NCBI RefSeq assembly: GCF_000173775.1
Contig: NZ_ACCD01000007.1
Coordinates: 1-64,000, forward strand
Direction: 5' to 3'
Length of the DNA: 64,000 nucleotides
DNA from: Yersinia rohdei ATCC 43380
Lineage (GTDB): Bacteria; Pseudomonadota; Gammaproteobacteria; Enterobacterales; Enterobacteriaceae
Under the pieces are notes generated by a model, which did not search any database, was not told the origin of the DNA, and worked only from the letters and a program-made list of their open reading frames with translations. Every line of letters starts with the position of its first letter. Position 1 is the first letter of the stretch. The translations under genes were made by a program, and so were the position numbers. Shown here piece by piece: positions 60,529 to 64,000 of this stretch.

Positions 60529-60717
60529 ATGACAAAAAAATTATCTTGGCTGCTTACCGCGATGGTGGTGCTCGCGCTTTCAGGTTGTGGTCTGAAAGGC
60601 CCATTATATTTCCCACCGGCAGACAAGCCAAAAGTAGAAACGGCCAAGCAAGATAGTGGTAATGTTGAACGTAATCAGCAGAATTCACCGACCCCGAGCA
60701 TCGCCGGGCCTCAGTGA
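60529..60717 (+). CDS. lptM: small outer-membrane lipoprotein LptM (YifL)
   Basis: This 62-residue lipoprotein has a signal sequence (MTKKLSWLLTAMVVLA) and lipobox LSGC. The conserved GLKGPLYFPPADKP follows, and a short unstructured tail completes it. In E. coli LptM assists oxidative maturation of the LptD-LptE translocon. ATG 60529 is chosen over an 11-codon longer frame because it puts the signal peptide at the N-terminus; the ribosome binding site is weak. First gene of lptM-dapF-yigA-xerC-yigB. Confidence 0.93.
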   Translation: MTKKLSWLLTAMVVLALSGCGLKGPLYFPPADKPKVETAKQDSGNVERNQQNSPTPSIAGPQ

Positions 60718-60804
60718 TTATCACATCGTCGCCAGATTGAGTCAGTACCGAGTGTAGCCAGTACCGAAAATTTAGCAGATATATAAACGTCAGCGGAGTA
60801 TGAA

Positions 60805-61629
60805 ATGCAGTTCTCCAAAATGCACGGTCTTGGCAACGACTTTATGGTTGTCGATGCAGTTACCCAAAATGTTTACTTTTCGCCGGAGTTAATCCGTCGA
60901 TTAGCAGACCGGCACACTGGCGTGGGCTTTGATCAGATGTTGGTAGTTGAGCCGCCTTATGATCCTGAGCTGGATTTTCACTACCGTATTTTTAATGCCG
61001 ATGGCAGCGAAGTGGCTCAGTGCGGCAATGGCGCGCGCTGTTTTGCCCGTTTTGTTCGGCTGAAAGGGTTGACCAATAAGCGCGATATCAGTGTGAGCAC
61101 CCAAACGGGCCGCATGATATTGAGTGTCAATGAAGATGAAACAGTTTGCGTCAATATGGGTGAACCCAATTTTGACCCGCAAGCTGTTCCATTCCGTGCG
61201 ACCAAGGCCGAGAAAACGTATATTTTCCGTGCGGCGGAACACACGGTGCTCTGCGGTGTTGTGTCGATGGGGAATCCCCATTGTGTGATGCAGGTTGATG
61301 ATGTCTCCGTCGCCAATGTTGCTTTGCTGGGCCCAGTATTGGAAAGCCATGAGCGCTTCCCTGAGCGGGCTAATATTGGTTTTATGCAGGTGGTCAGCCG
61401 TGAACATATCCGCTTGCGGGTGTATGAACGTGGTGCTGGCGAGACTCAGGCCTGTGGCAGTGGGGCTTGTGCCGCCGTTGCGGTTGGGATCCAACAAGAA
61501 TTATTGGGTGAAGAGGTTCATGTCGAGCTGCCCGGCGGTAGTTTGCATATCAGTTGGAAAGGGCCAGGTCATCCACTCTACATGACCGGGCCTGCCACCC
61601 ATGTTTACGACGGATTTATTCATTTATGA
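60805..61629 (+). CDS. dapF: diaminopimelate epimerase
   Basis: This 274-residue cofactor-free epimerase converts LL- to meso-diaminopimelate for lysine and peptidoglycan. The two catalytic cysteines are C73 ([12 protein letters not shown]) and the one in [11 protein letters not shown] near 217. AGCGGAG lies seven bases before ATG 60805. It is full length. yigA follows ten bases after its stop. Confidence 0.97.
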   Translation: MQFSKMHGLGNDFMVVDAVTQNVYFSPELIRRLADRHTGVGFDQMLVVEPPYDPELDFHYRIFNADGSEVAQCGNGARCFARFVRLKGLTNKRDISVSTQTGRMILSVNEDETVCVNMGEPNFDPQAVPFRATKAEKTYIFRAAEHTVLCGVVSMGNPHCVMQVDDVSVANVALLGPVLESHERFPERANIGFMQVVSREHIRLRVYERGAGETQACGSGACAAVAVGIQQELLGEEVHVELPGGSLHISWKGPGHPLYMTGPATHVYDGFIHL

Positions 61630-61639
61630 CGGGTGTGAC

Positions 61640-62344
61640 ATGAAAAGTTATGAGGGGCAGGCACTGGCCGGTATCGTGCTAGATGACGACGCGGTCATGC
61701 AGTATTTATTGCAAAATCCCGACTTCTTTATCCGCAACGCGCGTTTGGTTGAACAAATGCATATTCCCCACCCAGTGAGAGGCACGGTCTCATTGGTTGA
61801 GTGGCAACTGGCGCGTCAGCGCAACCAGATAGGCCAGTTGGAAGAAGAAATCACTTTACTGATGGAGCAGGCCGGTCTGAATGAAGTGTTATTCAACCGC
61901 TTACTGCAACTGCAAAGTAACCTTGCAGCCGCCACTAGTTTGCAAGATATGCTTAATCGCTTGCAGCGCTGGGCCAGAGATTTTGGCCTGGCCGGTGCCA
62001 ATATCAGGTTGTTCACTGACCGCTGGCAAATCGGCGCACCTTCTGATTTCACTCATTTAGGCCTGTCCCGCCATGCTTTTGAACCCATGCGTATCCAGCG
62101 CTTAGGTAATGAACATCATTATCTGGGCAGCTTAAATGGGCCGGAGCTGTTGCTGTTATTGCCCCAAGCCAAACTGGTGGGGTCTGCGGCGCTGTCATTA
62201 TTGGGTAAAGATGGCGATTTGGGCGTGCTTATTTTTAGCAGCCGCGACACACAACATTATCAGCAAGGTATGGGGACAGTGATGCTAAATCAGCTCGCCA
62301 TATTATTGCCAAGTCTGTTGGAGCGCTGGGTCGAGCCGGTATGA
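61640..62344 (+). CDS. yigA: DUF484 protein YigA
   Basis: The 234-residue DUF484 protein resembles E. coli YigA across its length: [45 protein letters not shown] and ERW near the C-terminus. A GAF-like fold is expected, but the function is unknown. ATG 61640 (MKSYEGQ) is chosen over a frame that starts inside dapF. It lies between dapF and xerC, overlapping xerC by four bases (ATGA), which hints at a link with XerC or chromosome processing by context only. Confidence 0.93.
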   Translation: MKSYEGQALAGIVLDDDAVMQYLLQNPDFFIRNARLVEQMHIPHPVRGTVSLVEWQLARQRNQIGQLEEEITLLMEQAGLNEVLFNRLLQLQSNLAAATSLQDMLNRLQRWARDFGLAGANIRLFTDRWQIGAPSDFTHLGLSRHAFEPMRIQRLGNEHHYLGSLNGPELLLLLPQAKLVGSAALSLLGKDGDLGVLIFSSRDTQHYQQGMGTVMLNQLAILLPSLLERWVEPV

Positions 62345-63252
62345 CCGAATTCAGTGCTTCGCTCTCCCCGCAGGTAGAGGCCTTCCTGCGTTTTCTCAAA
62401 GTTGAGCGCCAACTCAGCCCACTCACTATCACCAGCTACCGGCGTCAGTTACAGGCGCTGATGGAGATAGCCGAGCCAATGGGCCTGGTGCACTGGCAAA
62501 CGCTGGATGCAGCTCAGGTGCGCTCACTGGTTTCTCGCAGTAAACGTGCCGGTTTACACTCATCTAGTCTGGCTTTGCGGCTGTCAGCTTTACGCAGTTT
62601 TCTTGACTGGCTGGTAAGTCAGGGCGTATTGAATGCTAACCCGGCCAAGGGGGTCAGTACCCCGCGCTCTGGCCGTCATCTGCCGAAAAATATTGATGTC
62701 GATGAAGTCGATAAACTGCTGGATATTGATCTCAATGACCCGCTAGCAGTACGTGACCGGGCCATGCTGGAAGTCATGTATGGCGCGGGTTTGCGTCTAT
62801 CCGAGTTGGTTGGCATGAACTGCAAACATGTGGATCTGGCCAGCGGCGAGGTCTGGGTGATGGGTAAGGGCAGCAAAGAGCGAAAAGTGCCGATTGGCAA
62901 GACGGCGGTCACCTGGTTGGAACATTGGTTGGCGTTGCGTGAGTTGTTTGAACCGCAAGACGATGCCATCTTCTTGGCCAATACCGGTAAGCGAATTTCA
63001 GCGCGCAATGTGCAGAAACGCTTTGCGGAGTGGGGGGTAAAACAGGGGGTTAGTAGCCATATTCATCCCCATAAACTGCGCCATTCGTTTGCCACTCACA
63101 TGTTGGAATCCAGTGGCGACTTGCGCGCAGTACAAGAATTACTGGGCCATGCCAATCTGACCACCACACAAATTTATACTCATCTCGACTTTCAACATCT
63201 GGCAACAGTGTATGATGCTGCTCATCCACGGGCCAAACGAGGCAAATCCTGA
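62341..63252 (+). CDS. xerC: tyrosine recombinase XerC
   Basis: This 303-residue tyrosine recombinase acts with XerD at dif to resolve chromosome dimers. The SAM-like core-binding domain is at about 1-100. Catalytic residues are R152 (GAGLRLSEL), K176 ([11 protein letters not shown]), H244 and R247 ([14 protein letters not shown]), H270 (LGHANL) and nucleophile Y279 (QIYTHLDF). It overlaps yigA by four bases and yigB by one base. Confidence 0.97.
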   Translation: MTEFSASLSPQVEAFLRFLKVERQLSPLTITSYRRQLQALMEIAEPMGLVHWQTLDAAQVRSLVSRSKRAGLHSSSLALRLSALRSFLDWLVSQGVLNANPAKGVSTPRSGRHLPKNIDVDEVDKLLDIDLNDPLAVRDRAMLEVMYGAGLRLSELVGMNCKHVDLASGEVWVMGKGSKERKVPIGKTAVTWLEHWLALRELFEPQDDAIFLANTGKRISARNVQKRFAEWGVKQGVSSHIHPHKLRHSFATHMLESSGDLRAVQELLGHANLTTTQIYTHLDFQHLATVYDAAHPRAKRGKS

Positions 63253-63968
63253 TGCATTTTTATCGTCCACTTGAGCGTATCTCCGCCATTACTTTCGATT
63301 TGGATGACACGCTGTATGACAATCGGCCAGTGATAACCCGTACAGAACAAGAGTCTGTGGCATTTTTACAGCAATACCATCCTAATTTGGCTCAGCTACA
63401 GGCCGCAGATCTTCATGGTTTTCGCCGTGAATTACTGGAACAAGACCCCGATATTTACCACGACGTCACCCAGTGGCGCTGGCATGCCATTGAACTGGGC
63501 CTGATGCGACATGGGCTAAGCAAATCAGAAGCACAATGTGGAGCTGATGCGGCGATGGAAAACTTTGCCGTCTGGCGCAGCCGTATTTATGTGCCGCCCG
63601 CCACGCACGACACCCTGAGCGCGCTGGCCGAGCATTATCCGCTGGTGGCTATCACCAATGGCAATGCCGACCCTAAAGCCTGCGGGTTAGACAGCTATTT
63701 CCAGTTTGTCTTACGTTCTGGCCCTCATGGTCGTGCCAAACCTTTTCGCGATATGTACCATAAAGCGGCGAACCATCTGGATATCCCGCTCAAACAGATT
63801 TTGCATGTCGGTGATGACCTGACCACGGATGTTGCCGGTTCACTGCGTTGTGGGATGCAAGCTTGCTGGATTAATGACCGGCAACAAAGTCTGATGACCG
63901 CCCGCGATAGCCGGTTATTGCCACATATTGAGATTTCGCAGTTGGCTTCCCTGACAGCATTGCTATAA
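63252..63968 (+). CDS. yigB: HAD-family phosphatase YigB
   Basis: The 238-residue haloacid dehalogenase-like phosphatase has motif [10 protein letters not shown] (D16, D18), motif II ITNGNAD, motif III lysine in [10 protein letters not shown] and motif [15 protein letters not shown]. coli YigB hydrolyses FMN and other sugar phosphates, working in riboflavin biosynthesis. Its ATG shares a base with the xerC stop (TGATG). The uvrD promoter begins at its 3' end. Confidence 0.95.
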   Translation: MHFYRPLERISAITFDLDDTLYDNRPVITRTEQESVAFLQQYHPNLAQLQAADLHGFRRELLEQDPDIYHDVTQWRWHAIELGLMRHGLSKSEAQCGADAAMENFAVWRSRIYVPPATHDTLSALAEHYPLVAITNGNADPKACGLDSYFQFVLRSGPHGRAKPFRDMYHKAANHLDIPLKQILHVGDDLTTDVAGSLRCGMQACWINDRQQSLMTARDSRLLPHIEISQLASLTALL

Positions 63969-63969
63969 T
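63942..63969 (+). promoter_or_regulatory. uvrD promoter
   Basis: TTGGCT (63942-63947) and TATAAT (63964-63969) are 16 bases apart, and TGC precedes the -10 hexamer. It overlaps the end of yigB and would fire into uvrD, which lies outside the window. Confidence 0.7.
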
Positions 63970-63983
63970 CCTCTGCAATAACT

Positions 63984-63999
63984 CTGTATAAATTCACAG
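63984..63999. promoter_or_regulatory. LexA (SOS) box of uvrD
   Basis: CTGTATAAATTCACAG fits the LexA consensus CTGT-N8-ACAG exactly, just downstream of the promoter at 63942-63969. Helicase II (uvrD) follows yigB in E. coli and is SOS-regulated. Confidence 0.85.
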
Positions 64000-64000
64000 T

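Noticed and set aside
60901-61497. 198-codon minus-strand frame opposite dapF
   Set aside because: It lies entirely within dapF, whose catalytic motifs are intact on the plus strand.

Overview
The window is a stretch of enterobacterial chromosome. It matches the trpT-ilv-rep-rho-wec-hem-cyaA-uvrD neighbourhood of Escherichia coli almost gene for gene, and the proteins and intergenic repeats point to the genus Yersinia. Pointers are the family 28 exopolygalacturonase next to gppA, ERIC repeats of the Yersinia type, a glmZ gene behind a sigma-54 promoter, and an intact ilvG. I cannot fix the species; a Y. enterocolitica-like organism fits best. No insertion sequence, prophage or CRISPR array was seen.

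Layout. 1-160: tRNA-Trp and its terminator. 361-5200: a sugar ABC transporter operon (ytfQ, ytfR, ytfT, yjfF), preceded by a LacI-family-type palindrome and a CRP-like site. 5187-8147: hdfR, maoP with a candidate maoS site, and the yifB/comM AAA ATPase. 8477-17634: the isoleucine-valine block, with leader peptide ilvL, an attenuator, ilvG-M-E-D-A, then divergent ilvY and ilvC with an IlvY-type operator. 17865-24093: a minus-strand chaperone-usher fimbrial operon (pilin, chaperone, usher, large two-domain adhesin candidate, second chaperone) with a decayed ERIC remnant between pilin and chaperone. 24715-34346: ppiC, rep, the exopolygalacturonase, gppA, rhlB, trxA, and rho with a long structured leader.

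34652-47865: the enterobacterial common antigen operon wecA-wzzE-wecB-wecC-rffG-rffH-wecD-wecE-wzxE-wecF-wzyE-wecG. It covers lipid I-III synthesis, flipping, polymerisation and chain-length control. An ERIC element sits between rffG and rffH. 48291-50392: the amino-acid permease yifK/thrP and the tRNA cluster Arg-His-Leu-Pro. 51035-51259: the small RNA glmZ with sigma-54 promoter and GlrR-type sites. 51408-55451: the hemC-hemD-hemX-hemY operon on the minus strand, read away from cyaA (55782-58328), which carries a CRP site. 60075-63968: cyaY, lptM, dapF, yigA, xerC and yigB. The window ends in the uvrD promoter with a LexA box.

The clearest accessory gene is a visibly AT-rich, minus-strand ORF at 58439-59887, wedged between cyaA and cyaY. 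It encodes a 482-residue protein with about ten pentapeptide repeats and, near the C-terminus, the nine-residue signature HLLPNANGR followed by a helix-like stretch. I read this as a divergent Fic domain. A pentapeptide-repeat plus Fic architecture in a pathogen-rich genus suggests a secreted effector or toxin. It is my best candidate for an undescribed system here.
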